A DNA stretch of 36,565 nucleotides from contig CALXWJ010000090.1 of assembly GCA_944392335.1 (NCBI GenBank), positions 1 to 36,565 of the forward strand, written 5' to 3'. Below the pieces are notes generated by a model. It made no database searches and was not told the DNA's origin. It worked only from the letters and a program-made list of their open reading frames with translations. Every line of letters begins with the position of its first letter. Position 1 is the first letter of the stretch. Of this stretch, positions 15,333-24,981 are shown in pieces. The DNA is from an uncultured Clostridia bacterium. GTDB lineage: Bacteria; Bacillota; Clostridia; UBA1381. A program made the translations under genes and the position numbers.

Positions 15333-16580
15333 TCATACATTCCAGCTGTTAAGGTACTTCTTTTGCTCTTCGGTCAGCTTATCGATCGTACATCCGTAAT
15401 GCTTCAATTTTCTTTCAGCCATAGCAATATCGATTTCTTCGGGAACATCTATGATCATTTCTTTGAAATTTCCTTTATTTGAAGCAATATATCTTGCACT
15501 CATGGCTTGGATGGCAAAGCTCATATCCATAATTTCCGCGGGATGGCCATCGCCTGCCGCAAGGTTTACAAGCCTTCCTTCAGCTAGCAGATAAACGGTA
15601 TTGCCGTTTTCAAGACGATATCCCATAATATTTTCTCTTTGTTTTTCCTTTTTTACCGCTATTTTTTCCAAAACATCATAATTTACTTCAACATTAAAAT
15701 GCCCTGCATTACACATTACAGCGCCGTTTTTCATTTTTATAAAATGTTTTTCGCAAATTACGTCTTTGCAGCCTGTTACGGTAATAAACAAATCCCCTAT
15801 CGGCGCTGCATCCTCCATTTTCATAACGTCAAAGCCATCCATTTTTGCCTCTAACGCTTTAATGGGATCTATCTCGGTAACAATTACTCTCGCGCCGAAT
15901 CCCTTTGCCCGCATTGCTACTCCTTTTCCACACCAGCCGTATCCTGCGATAACAACATTTTTACCCGCTGCAATAAGATTTGTTGTTCTGTTGATCCCGT
16001 CCCAGACCGACTGCCCCGTTCCATACCTGTTATCGAACAAATACTTGCATTTTGCATTATTAACCAAAATCATGGGAAATTTTAAATCCTTTGATTTATT
16101 CATTGCAATAAGCCGCAGTATTCCCGTTGTTGTTTCCTCACAGCCGCCCAAAACATATTGAAGATTTTCCGGATATTCATTATGTATAAGGTTTACCAGA
16201 TCTCCTCCGTCATCTATTATAATATTCGGCTTTGCTTCGATAACATGGCACATATGATCATGATACTCCGAAGGAGTGCTGCCATGCCATGCAAATACAT
16301 TCAGACCCCCATGGCAGAGAGCCGCCGCAACATCGTCCTGCGTTGAAAGAGGATTGCTTCCCGTAATATACATATCCGCGCCGCCTGCCGCAAGGACACG
16401 GCATAAATATGCGGTTTTTGCCTCAAGATGTATTGAAAGCGCTATTCTTAAACCTTTAAACGGCTGTTCTGCGGTAAATTCCTCTTCAATGCTCCTTAAA
16501 AGACTCATGTTTCTTTTTACCCATTCGATTTTTCTGTCTCCGCTTTCATATAAATTTATATCTCTTATCTTGCTCATCAT
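15333..16580 (-). CDS. ahcY: S-adenosylhomocysteine hydrolase
   Basis: This 415-aa protein is a full-length AhcY of the shorter bacterial/archaeal type. It cleaves S-adenosylhomocysteine, the by-product of methylation, to adenosine and homocysteine in the cytoplasm. Seen are ALSIHLEAKTAYL at the substrate site, GCEETTTGILRL, NNAKCKYLFDNRYGTGQSVWDGI (with the active-site Lys, Asp and Asn), the NAD-binding loop VVIAGYGWCGKGVA, VTEIDPIKALEA and NAGHFNVEV. The C-terminus lacks the KPxxYRY end of longer forms. It starts at an ATGATGA overlap with the stop of mtaD, so the two are translationally coupled. Together with mtaD and the nearby sulfhydrylase it makes a sulfur-recycling group. Confidence 0.95.
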   Translation of the reverse strand: MMSKIRDINLYESGDRKIEWVKRNMSLLRSIEEEFTAEQPFKGLRIALSIHLEAKTAYLCRVLAAGGADMYITGSNPLSTQDDVAAALCHGGLNVFAWHGSTPSEYHDHMCHVIEAKPNIIIDDGGDLVNLIHNEYPENLQYVLGGCEETTTGILRLIAMNKSKDLKFPMILVNNAKCKYLFDNRYGTGQSVWDGINRTTNLIAAGKNVVIAGYGWCGKGVAMRAKGFGARVIVTEIDPIKALEAKMDGFDVMKMEDAAPIGDLFITVTGCKDVICEKHFIKMKNGAVMCNAGHFNVEVNYDVLEKIAVKKEKQRENIMGYRLENGNTVYLLAEGRLVNLAAGDGHPAEIMDMSFAIQAMSARYIASNKGNFKEMIIDVPEEIDIAMAERKLKHYGCTIDKLTEEQKKYLNSWNV

Positions 16581-17857
16581 CTATCTATCCTTTCGATAAC
16601 TCTCTCACATTCGGCATATACTCTTTCGGTATCAACAGTTGTAAGGATCTTATTTTCCATTAATATTCTGCCGTTTATGATAACGGTGTCGGTTTCATAT
16701 CCCGCTGCGGAATAAACCAGCGCCGAAACAAGCTCGTTTTCAGGATAAAACTGCGGGCAGTCAATATCCAAAATTGTAATATCCGCAAGCATTCCCTCTT
16801 TAATTTCTCCCAGATTTTTATTTGATACCGCAATTGCGGCATTTTTTGTCGCGAATCTTAATACATCCGAGGCATTTATTACCGTGGGATCGTGTGTGAC
16901 CCCTTTATGAAGCAATGCGGTGTAATTCATTTCCGAAAACATGTTCAAGCTGTTGTTGCTTGCGGTGCTGTCTGTTCCTATTGTTATATTAATGCCGTGA
17001 TCATGCATTTTTGTAAGAGGCGCTATACCGTTTGCAAGCTTTAGATTGCTTTTTGGATTTGTTGCCACCGAAACATTTTTATCTGCTAAAATTTTTATAT
17101 CATTATCGGATAACCAGACACAATGAGCGGCAATTACAGGCGCCTCAAACAATCCGATTTTATCCATAAGCTCAATCGGTGACATCTTGTGGGCCTTCTT
17201 TATGTTTTCCACCTCATTTTCCGATTCCGACAAATGAATAGTCATTCCCAAATTGTATTTTTTAGCAGTATCTGTTACGATTTTCAGATATTCACAATCG
17301 CACGTGTATGGAGCATGCGGGCCGAGAAGAAATGAGATATTATCATTTTTACAGTTTTTGTATGCGTCAATCGTTTCCTCAAGTCTTTTACGTCCGCCTT
17401 CATCGTTCCCTTTTCCTACCAACCCTCTTGACAAAACAGCCCGCATACCAGTATCTGTTACCGCTCTGATAACCGACTGCATGTTCATATTCATATCTAC
17501 AAAACAGGTAGTCCCCGTTTTTATCATTTCAATACAGGCAAGCATTGCACCCCAGTATATATCCTCTTCTGTCAGCTTATCCTCTAACGGGTTAATCCTT
17601 CCGAACAGCCAATCCTCAAAACTCAGATCGTCGGCTATATTACGAAAAACAGACATATAAGAATGGGTATGAGCATTGATCAAACCCGGGATTGCTAATT
17701 TTTTATTTCCGTTTATAATCTTATCAGCCGCAAAATCCTCCGGTTTTTGGCCGATCGATACGATTTTATTGCCATTTATATAAATATCGCATTCTTTTAT
17801 ATAAGCTCCTTTGTCATTATAAAACAAAGCCTTGATTTTATTGATTTTTATCTTCAT
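16577..17857 (-). CDS. mtaD: 5-methylthioadenosine/S-adenosylhomocysteine deaminase
   Basis: This 426-aa amidohydrolase of the MtaD/DadD family removes the 6-amino group of methylthioadenosine, S-adenosylhomocysteine or 5'-deoxyadenosine to give the inosine form. The metal site is complete: GLINAHTHSYMS (HxH), IHLSESENEV, AAHCVWLS and IGTDSTASNN, and LGPHAPYTC is the substrate-binding segment. It overlaps the membrane-protein gene upstream by 20 bp and ahcY downstream by 4 bp (ATGA), so the three form one unit. Having both the hydrolase and the deaminase gives two exits for S-adenosylhomocysteine. Cytosine or chlorohydrolase activity is possible but less likely. Confidence 0.9.
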   Translation of the reverse strand: MKIKINKIKALFYNDKGAYIKECDIYINGNKIVSIGQKPEDFAADKIINGNKKLAIPGLINAHTHSYMSVFRNIADDLSFEDWLFGRINPLEDKLTEEDIYWGAMLACIEMIKTGTTCFVDMNMNMQSVIRAVTDTGMRAVLSRGLVGKGNDEGGRKRLEETIDAYKNCKNDNISFLLGPHAPYTCDCEYLKIVTDTAKKYNLGMTIHLSESENEVENIKKAHKMSPIELMDKIGLFEAPVIAAHCVWLSDNDIKILADKNVSVATNPKSNLKLANGIAPLTKMHDHGINITIGTDSTASNNSLNMFSEMNYTALLHKGVTHDPTVINASDVLRFATKNAAIAVSNKNLGEIKEGMLADITILDIDCPQFYPENELVSALVYSAAGYETDTVIINGRILMENKILTTVDTERVYAECERVIERIDR

Positions 17858-18704
17858 TTTTCTTTCCTTTTATATTCTTTTTGTATTTATTTTTCTTTTT
17901 TTCAATTTCCCGTTTTGTCTCTTCGATTTCCGACTGGGTTTTCATTTGCGGAATAAAGCTTTTTGCAAAACGGCTTCTTCCCAAAATATACAAAACCCCC
18001 ACGCATGAAAAACAAACAGCGCCGATACAATTTACTATTAAATCAAACATTGTATCTCTTAACCCTATATCCAAGTACCCGCCCTCGATAACAATACTTT
18101 GCGCGCTGCCGTTTACTGTTCCGTCAATAACTGTTTTTGTTATATCTTTAACAACAATAGGAACGTTTACTTTATCAGAATTTAAATCAACGGTTGATAT
18201 CATTGTCACAACTGTATCTTTTTGCATATCCATTAAAGTGAATGTGTCCATTCCGAATTCAAAAAATTCCCATAGTACGCCTATCGTCATGGAAAAGCAA
18301 AAGGCAACAAATGCAATAAACATAGGCGACATATCAAAATGGAGTTTTGGATTTTGATTTAAAATATCTATCATCGCAAATCCTATTGCCGACATTATAA
18401 ATCCGTTTATTACATGAAGTATTGTATCCCAATATGGTATTTTTAAATAGAATCCCTGTATCTCCCCGAGAATTTCCGCGGCAAAGATAAACAAGATAAT
18501 AATACATTCCAGAACAGAAGGTAATTTTATATTCATTTTTTTATCTATGATTGCAGGTATAAAAAATAATAATAATGTAAGAATACATAAAAAAACATTG
18601 TCATAATTCTTTTGAATAAGAGCAAAAACCATAAAAGCCACAACGATTACTCTTAATACAACATATAATGTTAAAACCCTTTTCTTACTTTTTTTCATAT
18701 CCAT
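17838..18704 (-). CDS. Polytopic membrane protein (YjdF/DUF2238-like)
   Basis: This 288-aa protein is taken from ATG 18704 (MDMKKSKK), seven bases after GGAGG; the frame extends 14 codons further without a ribosome binding site. About six transmembrane segments are visible. The signature IPYWDTILHVINGFIMSAIGFAM, with TIGVLWEFFEFGMD after it, has the conserved Asp, His and Glu residues of the YjdF/DUF2238 family. Biochemical function is not known. A charged coiled-coil-like tail (EETKREIEKKKNKYKKN) ends the protein. The overlap with mtaD means that it is translated together with the S-adenosylhomocysteine genes, which is not an obvious partner. Confidence 0.75.
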   Translation of the reverse strand: MDMKKSKKRVLTLYVVLRVIVVAFMVFALIQKNYDNVFLCILTLLLFFIPAIIDKKMNIKLPSVLECIIILFIFAAEILGEIQGFYLKIPYWDTILHVINGFIMSAIGFAMIDILNQNPKLHFDMSPMFIAFVAFCFSMTIGVLWEFFEFGMDTFTLMDMQKDTVVTMISTVDLNSDKVNVPIVVKDITKTVIDGTVNGSAQSIVIEGGYLDIGLRDTMFDLIVNCIGAVCFSCVGVLYILGRSRFAKSFIPQMKTQSEIEETKREIEKKKNKYKKNIKGKKNEDKNQ

Positions 18705-18853
18705 CTCCGTTCCTCCACTACCCTTCACCGATATATACCACAACAAGTATTACAAATATATCAATATGACTCTTCAATATATTAATATTTGCATACAGCA
18801 TATTAAACATTCATGAAAAATAAGCCACATATTTTAAGTTCCCCGTTCAATAA

Positions 18854-18981
18854 GGGCTTGCCCCATTATTCAACAGGGACAATATCGCAAGCCGTGCCGA
18901 GCTGTAATCAATGGGGGCTTGTACTCTCACTGATACAGATATATCCCCCGCCGCCGACAAACAGCGTGGGACATCTGGTCC
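18854..18981 (+). repeat. Second full copy of the five-hairpin intergenic repeat
   Basis: Same order of strings as the copy at 11647: GGGCTTGCCCC, CAACAGGGACAA, GCTGTAATCA, CACTGATACAG, CCCCCGCCG with GCGTGGG, GGGACATCTGGTCC, then CGCAGTTATA. Stem sequences differ, with partial compensation in the outer hairpins. It ends about 5 bp from the heparinase stop codon. Confidence 0.8.
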
Positions 18982-18985
18982 GCAG

Positions 18986-20671
18986 TTATAGCTTTATCAC
19001 TATATTTACTTCAAATTCTTCTTTATCTGAATCAATTTCAAAGTTAATCAAATATGCAGTTTCAACAGGTTTCATATCCATTTTACATATACTTAATCTC
19101 GGGTTGAAATTTTCATATGAAATGGTAATATTTTTACACATATCACAGCTTATCTCTGTTTTTCCAATATATACAATATTATCTTTAATTGCCGGTTTTA
19201 CCCTGGTTATTAATTTTTCCGAAAAGCCCGTTACTTTACCGCAAACAATATCGGTCAGTTTAATACAGTTTTCATCAAGAGAAAATTTTCTTAAAAGCTG
19301 TCTGAGATTTGCAATATCATATGCCTCGGTCAAATCAAGAATAAACTCCTTGTCATTCCAACAAACAACCTTTGCACAATGATTTTTCCCTGTACATTGA
19401 TATTCTCCGTTAATTACAGGCACGCTGTGCCCCCGTGAAGACGCACAAATATTTTCGTATCTTTTTTCACCAAAATAGCCGTTGTAATATTCACACCAGC
19501 CCAGGTCATCAATTATGTAATTCCCTTCGGAATATATCGCAAAATTTCCAATATCATTATGATTGTGAGGTTCTGCATTGTTACCGCCCTTTGCGGCAAA
19601 ACAATAGTTTTTTCCTCTGTATATATACCACTGGGCCTTATCAAAATAATCCAGCCTGCTGTTTGTGCCCTTTTCCGGCAGCTTATCATTATACCAAAAA
19701 AAGTTTCTTATAAAATCACAAAATCTATATCTGATATCATCGCCGAATACAACCTCATAATCAATGTCGGGAGCTTCTACATTTTCAAAATTTTCAGCTA
19801 AAAAATGCATAAACCCAATATTATAATTATAGTTGTGCGGAGCATCGGAAAAAGGTATGCATACATTTTTTTCAATATATGCCTTCTGCATAAATTCTGC
19901 CATTTTTTTGATCTTATCTTTGCAGAACAAATTGATCTTCCCTTTGGTATATTCATATATCAACTGTGCTGCATAACAATAATGTCCAAATCCGTATGCG
20001 TGGTAAAGAACTCCCTCAAGACAACATCCATCGTCATTATATGAGCTCAAAAAAGTATTCATTGAGTCTGTTATATCGCCAATAATCTTATCGAATTCTT
20101 CTTTTGCATCCATATATATAACAGATGCAATTATCCCCGCGCTGCATGCTGCCGACCAATTATTTGCCGCCCATTTTGTTCTTTTTTCAATAAATGGATT
20201 TATGACTCTTTTAAACAGTTCATGACGTATCCTCTTTTTTATAAGAGGCGATAATCTATCGGAAAAAATATAATATAACTCCGACAACGTAAAAGCAGTC
20301 TCGCATGAAAACAAATCAAGATTTGTAACAATGTCAAAAATATCCGTTTTTTGCTGATTTTTTATATGTGCAGGTACAGACCATGTAAATTCATCACATA
20401 TAGACCATATTGAATCTTCCACCGCGATAAGCCATTTTTCATCATCATACCATGCAGCCATTGCCCAGAATGCCGCAAGTCTCTTTCTATGCTCGGTATA
20501 CTCCCTTTCATATTCCACTCTGCTGCCTGTTTTTTCAAAATCACAAAACTCCGAATATGAAAGAGAATGCGCAGGCTCTTTGAACGCTTCTTTTGCGTAT
20601 AATTCAATATATTTCATCTGCTGTTCATTGTGTGGATTTCTTGGTATTTGTGATGCAAAATTACCATACAT
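18986..20671 (-). CDS. Heparinase II/III-like protein
   Basis: This 561-aa protein is taken from ATG 20671 (MYGNFASQIPRN), which follows TAGGAAGG. The N-terminal 320 residues are helix-rich and Trp/Tyr-rich (AAFWAMAAWYDDEKW, TKWAANNWSAACSAG), as in the alpha/alpha toroid of family PL12/PL15/PL21 lyases. The C-terminal part carries the heparinase II/III signature GGNNAEPHNHNDIGNFAIY with the catalytic His/Asn, then ASSRGHSVPVINGEYQ and beta strands. There is no signal peptide, so it would act inside the cell on imported oligosaccharide of uronic-acid-containing glycans. It follows metY by 35 bp. No sugar transporter is nearby. Confidence 0.82.
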   Translation of the reverse strand: MYGNFASQIPRNPHNEQQMKYIELYAKEAFKEPAHSLSYSEFCDFEKTGSRVEYEREYTEHRKRLAAFWAMAAWYDDEKWLIAVEDSIWSICDEFTWSVPAHIKNQQKTDIFDIVTNLDLFSCETAFTLSELYYIFSDRLSPLIKKRIRHELFKRVINPFIEKRTKWAANNWSAACSAGIIASVIYMDAKEEFDKIIGDITDSMNTFLSSYNDDGCCLEGVLYHAYGFGHYCYAAQLIYEYTKGKINLFCKDKIKKMAEFMQKAYIEKNVCIPFSDAPHNYNYNIGFMHFLAENFENVEAPDIDYEVVFGDDIRYRFCDFIRNFFWYNDKLPEKGTNSRLDYFDKAQWYIYRGKNYCFAAKGGNNAEPHNHNDIGNFAIYSEGNYIIDDLGWCEYYNGYFGEKRYENICASSRGHSVPVINGEYQCTGKNHCAKVVCWNDKEFILDLTEAYDIANLRQLLRKFSLDENCIKLTDIVCGKVTGFSEKLITRVKPAIKDNIVYIGKTEISCDMCKNITISYENFNPRLSICKMDMKPVETAYLINFEIDSDKEEFEVNIVIKL

Positions 20672-20706
20672 TACCTTACACCTTCCTAATAATATAAAAT
20701 AAATTA

Positions 20707-21972
20707 TCAAGCATTCAATGCCTGTTCAAGATCATCTATTATGTCGTCAGCATTCTCTATTCCCACACTCAGACGGATCAGATCCTCCCCTATACCGCAT
20801 TCTGTCAGCTGCTGCTGAGTCATCTGTCTGTGAGTTGTGCTTGCCGGATGAAGCGCGCAGGTTCTTGCGTCGGCAACGTGTGTTACAATTGCGGCAAGCT
20901 TAAGATTATCCATAAATCTGATTGCCGCCTCTCTTCCTCCCTTGACTCCGAAGCTGATCACACCGCTTGTTCCGTTGGGAAGATACTTTTTAACCAGTTC
21001 CCTGTCTTTACCGGATTCAAGTCCCGGATAATTCACCCATGTAACCTTATCATGGTTTTCCAAAAATCCTGCGACCTTCTTCGCGTTTTCACAATGTGCT
21101 CTGACTCTCAGATGAAGTGTTTCCAGCCCTAAATTCAGCAAAAATACATTCTGCGGTGCGGGAGTAGAGCCCAAATCACGCATAAGCTGTACACCTGCTT
21201 TTGTTATAAAGGCCTTTTTACCGAATTTTTCTGTATATATTATTCCATGATATGAGTCATCAGGAGTTGTAAATTCAGGGAATTTTCCGCTTGCGGCCCA
21301 GTCAAAATTACCGCTGTCAACAATAACGCCACCCAGTGCCGTAGCATGGCCGTCCATATATTTTGACGTCGAATGAACGACAATATCCGCGCCGAATTCA
21401 AAAGGCCTGCAAAGAATTGGTGTTGCAAAGGTATTATCCACAATCAAAGGAATATTTTTTGAATGTGCCGCCTTTGCAAATTTTTCAATATCCAAAACTG
21501 ACAAAGCAGGATTGGAAATGGTCTCTCCCAAAAGCAGCTTTGTATTATCCTTGATCTGTGCCGCAATTTCCTCATAGGAAGAATCGGGATTTATAAAAGT
21601 TACATCGATACCGAATCTTTTAAGGGTCACTCCCAATAAATTGAATGTTCCCCCATATACCATTGATGAACAAAGAACATGGTCTCCGGCGTTGCAAACC
21701 GTCATAACGGCGATCAGATTCGCTGCCTGTCCCGATGACGTCAGCATCGCTCCCACTCCGCCCTCAAGGTCTGCAATTTTTTGTTCGACATATCCGAATG
21801 TAGGATTTGAAAGACGGGTGTAAAAATATCCTTCCGCCTCCAGATCAAACAACTTTCCCATATCGTCACAGCTGTCATATTTAAACGTTGTGCTCTGTAC
21901 TATCGGCATAACTCTTGGTTCACCGCTCTTCGGACTGTAACCTGATTGAATACATTTAGTTTCTATTCTCAT
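20707..21972 (-). CDS. metY: O-acetylhomoserine sulfhydrylase
   Basis: This 421-aa PLP enzyme of the Cys/Met metabolism family has the lysine in VVHSTSKYMDGHAT and the conserved segments TTFKYDSCDDM, YTRLSNPTFGYVEQKIADLEGG, MLTSSGQAAN, VDNTFATP and LSVGIENADDIIDDLEQAL. The long loop around TPDDSYHGIIYTEKFG is typical of MetY rather than cystathionine synthase. It makes homocysteine from O-acetylhomoserine and sulfide. It starts behind GGAGTT. Only 58 bp separate it from the MATE gene upstream, so no SAM or T-box leader fits there. Homocysteine is shared with AhcY nearby. Confidence 0.93.
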   Translation of the reverse strand: MRIETKCIQSGYSPKSGEPRVMPIVQSTTFKYDSCDDMGKLFDLEAEGYFYTRLSNPTFGYVEQKIADLEGGVGAMLTSSGQAANLIAVMTVCNAGDHVLCSSMVYGGTFNLLGVTLKRFGIDVTFINPDSSYEEIAAQIKDNTKLLLGETISNPALSVLDIEKFAKAAHSKNIPLIVDNTFATPILCRPFEFGADIVVHSTSKYMDGHATALGGVIVDSGNFDWAASGKFPEFTTPDDSYHGIIYTEKFGKKAFITKAGVQLMRDLGSTPAPQNVFLLNLGLETLHLRVRAHCENAKKVAGFLENHDKVTWVNYPGLESGKDRELVKKYLPNGTSGVISFGVKGGREAAIRFMDNLKLAAIVTHVADARTCALHPASTTHRQMTQQQLTECGIGEDLIRLSVGIENADDIIDDLEQALNA

Positions 21973-22030
21973 ATTTTAACTCCATTCCGCCGTATTGGTT
22001 TTTCACGGCTATTATATTTTTTACAATTTT

Positions 22031-23398
22031 TTATTGCTTTTCCAAAATGTTCCCATCTCTTGTCAGTTTTTTTATCCATGTGAAGCTGTTACATTTTATT
22101 GCAGCGGCCGCGCATTTAAAAATCTGGTCGGAATTAAGACAAAATACCACCGCTACAGGCGACCATTTAAACACAAATGCCGCAAGAAATGACACCGGCA
22201 ATACAATAAGCCATATACTCACAAAATCATTTATCATTAAAAATCTGCTGTCACCGCCGCCTCTTACTATTCCGCACAATACCGGCATTTCATACGCCGT
22301 TCCCATTCCGGTGAAGCACAAAACCAATATAAATCCGTTTGCCAGTGCATAGGTCTGTTCGCTCAGATCATATATGCTCAAAAACGGCTTACGCAGAAAA
22401 TACAGGCTTATACTCATGACCACACCTATTATCAAAAATATGATCTGCAATGTTTTGGCATATTCCTTTACCTTTTTCATATCCGCTTTTCCTATTGCAA
22501 TACCTATCATGACGGCCGCCGCCGATGATGCGCCCACAAATGCGACCTTTAAGAGCTGATACAATGCATTGGCTATTGAGTTTGCGGCAATTGCGCTGTC
22601 CTGCATATGCCCGAGTATTACCGTTTGCATTGCCGTTGCAATACCAAATAAAGCAGCGGTTACGATAAAATTTACCGATGTTTTTGCATAATCCTTAAAA
22701 AACGCCTTATCAAGCTTAATAAAGTCGTGCGGTCTTAACCTTAATTTTTTATCGGCAAAAAACAGATACAGGATAACTATTATCAATTCAACGATTCTTG
22801 CAGCCAATGTGCCTATTGCGGCACCGGTCACACCCATTCTCGGAAATCCGAAATTTCCGTTTATCAAAAGATAATTTATCGTACAGTTAATAACAAAAGT
22901 CGAAAGGGAAACAAAAAACGCAATTTTCACCGATTCAACACTTCTCATTGACGAAAGCATTACATTTGTAAGAGCGTATATCAAATATGTATATTTAATT
23001 AAATCAATGTATTTTACGCCTTCTGCAATGATCTCAGGCGAATCGGTAAATAAATTTACCAGTTGATACGGAAAAAATAAAGCCGCCGCAAATAGGATCA
23101 ATCCAAAACAAACAGCCATTACTGCAGCACAGGCAGATAATTTTTTTATTTCCGCCGTTGTACCCTTTCCCCAATATTGACTTCCGATAACGACAAGAGT
23201 ATCGCCCAATGCCATGGTGATCTGTAAATACACAAATTGTATCTGATTTACCGACGCCACTCCGGACAAAGCTGTTTCACTGTAGCTTCCTACCATAACA
23301 TTGTCTGCAAGATTAACTCCCAACACTATGACATTCTGAAATACCAAAAACAAAAAAAGCTTAAAAAAATGTTTATAAAAACTTTTTTCTCTTACCAT
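22031..23398 (-). CDS. MATE-family efflux transporter
   Basis: This 455-aa protein has 12 hydrophobic segments in two homologous halves. The start LFLFLVFQNVIVLGVNLADNVMVGSYSETALSGVA matches the first helix and loop of MATE transporters, and the second half starts at SVNFIVTAALFGIATAMQTVILGHMQDSAIAANSIA. Such proteins export cationic drugs or metabolites in exchange for Na+ or H+. The substrate cannot be told. The ribosome binding site (AAAGG) is somewhat far from the ATG. It is the first gene of a leftward cluster with metY and the heparinase-like gene; a shared function is not evident. Confidence 0.9.
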   Translation of the reverse strand: MVREKSFYKHFFKLFLFLVFQNVIVLGVNLADNVMVGSYSETALSGVASVNQIQFVYLQITMALGDTLVVIGSQYWGKGTTAEIKKLSACAAVMAVCFGLILFAAALFFPYQLVNLFTDSPEIIAEGVKYIDLIKYTYLIYALTNVMLSSMRSVESVKIAFFVSLSTFVINCTINYLLINGNFGFPRMGVTGAAIGTLAARIVELIIVILYLFFADKKLRLRPHDFIKLDKAFFKDYAKTSVNFIVTAALFGIATAMQTVILGHMQDSAIAANSIANALYQLLKVAFVGASSAAAVMIGIAIGKADMKKVKEYAKTLQIIFLIIGVVMSISLYFLRKPFLSIYDLSEQTYALANGFILVLCFTGMGTAYEMPVLCGIVRGGGDSRFLMINDFVSIWLIVLPVSFLAAFVFKWSPVAVVFCLNSDQIFKCAAAAIKCNSFTWIKKLTRDGNILEKQ

Positions 23399-23656
23399 AA
23401 AATATTAAAACCTTTCTATTTTAACACATAATAATATTTTACAGTCATTATATCTTTTTGTCAAGTAATATAGAAAAATACCGTCATTTTTTCCCTTTTT
23501 CAACATTTTAAAACAAACATAAAAACAAAAGTTTATTATTTGTTTTTCGCTTTTGCTATTCTATATTTTTATTAAACCTTTTTTACTCAAAATTCAGAAT
23601 AAAAAACTTAAATAAGAATATATTTTACTAACCGATCAATATAACGGAGGGTCCAT

Positions 23657-24268
23657 ATGAATTATATTTTTGCTTTTATGATAATTTTATCGCTTATAAC
23701 ATCATTTTTTACCGGTACGGTAAATGAAACGGTACAAGCAGGTCTTGACGGTGCAAAAAACTCGATTGAAATAATACTCTCCTTTGCAGGCATAATGTGT
23801 ATGTGGTGCGGTTTTTTAAAGCTTGCCGAAGAAGGCGGAGCAATTAATGCTTTAAGTAAATTGATATCTCCGATAATCAACCTTCTTTTCCCTAAATTAA
23901 AGCATAACAACAAAGCAAAGGAATACATAACCGCCAATATAAGCGCAAACCTTTTGGGAGTCGGAAACGCCGCAACTCCGGCAGGGATCGCCGCCATGCA
24001 GGAGCTTGACAAAATAAATAAAACTCCCGATCATGCAAGCGATGAAATGAGTATATTTACCGTGATAAACACATCAAGTATCCAGCTTATACCTACAACA
24101 ATAATTGCTTTAAGAAGCGCTTTCGGATCACTTAATCCCGAATGTATAATACCTCCCGTGTGGATATGCTCCATAACTGCGCTTTTTTGTGCATTATTTA
24201 TGATGAAAATAATATTATTTTTCAAACGAAAAAATAATAAAAAAATTCATATAACTCGCGGAGGTTAA
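23657..24268 (+). CDS. spmA: Spore maturation protein A
   Basis: This 203-aa integral membrane protein has a nucleoside-recognition (Gate) fold and belongs to SpmA. Seen are GAKNSIEIILSFAGIMCMW, LAEEGGAINALSKLISPI, LFPKL, the diagnostic ITANISANLLGVGNAATPAGIAAMQ and FTVINTSSIQLIPTTIIALR. SpmA and SpmB are needed for dehydration of the spore core. It begins at ATG 23657 behind GGAGGG and ends inside the ribosome binding region of spmB, one base before that ATG. Expression in the forespore (SigG) is known in Bacillus; I could not place a clear SigG box here. Confidence 0.93.
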   Translation: MNYIFAFMIILSLITSFFTGTVNETVQAGLDGAKNSIEIILSFAGIMCMWCGFLKLAEEGGAINALSKLISPIINLLFPKLKHNNKAKEYITANISANLLGVGNAATPAGIAAMQELDKINKTPDHASDEMSIFTVINTSSIQLIPTTIIALRSAFGSLNPECIIPPVWICSITALFCALFMMKIILFFKRKNNKKIHITRGG

Positions 24269-24269
24269 C

Positions 24270-24776
24270 ATGTCATATATAGTTCCGGTAATATTTTTGT
24301 TAATAATAATTTTTGCATTGAGAAAAAAAATACCGATTTACTCAACTTTCTGCGACGGGGTCCAGTGGGGCATGAAAACCGTTATAGGGATTTTCCCGGT
24401 GCTCCTTGCGATCACAACAGCAGTCGCGATGATGAGGGCTTCGGGCCTTATGGATATTATCATCCGTCTTATTTCGCCTATAACAGATATTTTTCACATT
24501 CCTTCGCCGGTTCTCCCTCTTGCACTTATCCGGCCAATTTCCGGCGGCGGGGCATTGGGGATTTTGAGCGATATTTTAAAAGAATACAATCCCGATTCCT
24601 TGATAGGAATAATCGCATCGGTTATAATGGGTTCCACCGAAACCACCTTCTACACTCTAATGGTATATTTTAAAAATACAAGGGTAAAATATACCAAACA
24701 TATTATTCCGGCCGCCGTTTTCGGTGATATTGTCGGCATTATTGCCGGAGTTGCGGCAAGTACGATATTTTTTTAA
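24270..24776 (+). CDS. spmB: Spore maturation protein B
   Basis: This 168-aa membrane protein is the SpmB partner, again with a Gate fold. Seen are YSTFCDGVQWGMKTVIGIFPVLLA, ALIRPISGGGALG and GSTETTFYTLMVYF, all diagnostic of the family. GGAGG precedes the ATG with the spmA stop within this spacing, so the two are translationally coupled. The length is normal. It probably works with SpmA in the membrane of the developing spore. Confidence 0.93.
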   Translation: MSYIVPVIFLLIIIFALRKKIPIYSTFCDGVQWGMKTVIGIFPVLLAITTAVAMMRASGLMDIIIRLISPITDIFHIPSPVLPLALIRPISGGGALGILSDILKEYNPDSLIGIIASVIMGSTETTFYTLMVYFKNTRVKYTKHIIPAAVFGDIVGIIAGVAASTIFF

Positions 24777-24805
24777 CAATTTTTAAAAAAATTTCCAATA
24801 TATAC

Positions 24806-24834
24806 TTGAAAATTTTATATTTATGTTATAAAAT
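24806..24834 (+). promoter_or_regulatory. Candidate promoter of the glycolytic operon
   Basis: TTGAAA (24806-24811) and TAAAAT (24829-24834) are separated by 17 bp. If used, the transcript would begin just at the hairpin repeat at 24843 and have a leader of about 245 nt before pgk. Confidence 0.5.
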
Positions 24835-24842
24835 ATACTTAC

Positions 24843-24966
24843 GGGTAGAATGTCCCACGCCCTTTTAGGCGGCTGCATATCTGTAATCTGCGTGAAAATG
24901 CCATTTTACACTGATTACAGTGCTCACAGCGGCATCCTTATCATCGTTGATTAACGGGACAAGCCC
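24843..24966 (-). repeat. Third full copy of the multi-hairpin repeat, reverse orientation
   Basis: Read on the minus strand, it starts GGGCTTGTCCCGTTAATCAA and continues with CTGTAATCAGTG, GATTACAGATATG, CCGCCTAAAAGGGCG and GGGACATTCTACCC, the same order as the copies at 11647 and 18854. The central hairpin is CTGTAATC / GATTACAG with inner ATTTT/AAAAT pairing. It lies in the pgk leader. Confidence 0.8.
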
Positions 24967-24981
24967 TTATTGTATCGAAAA

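Noticed and set aside
21973..22030. SAM riboswitch or T-box leader before metY
   Set aside because: Only 58 bp separate metY from the preceding MATE gene and no conserved aptamer or terminator structure fits.
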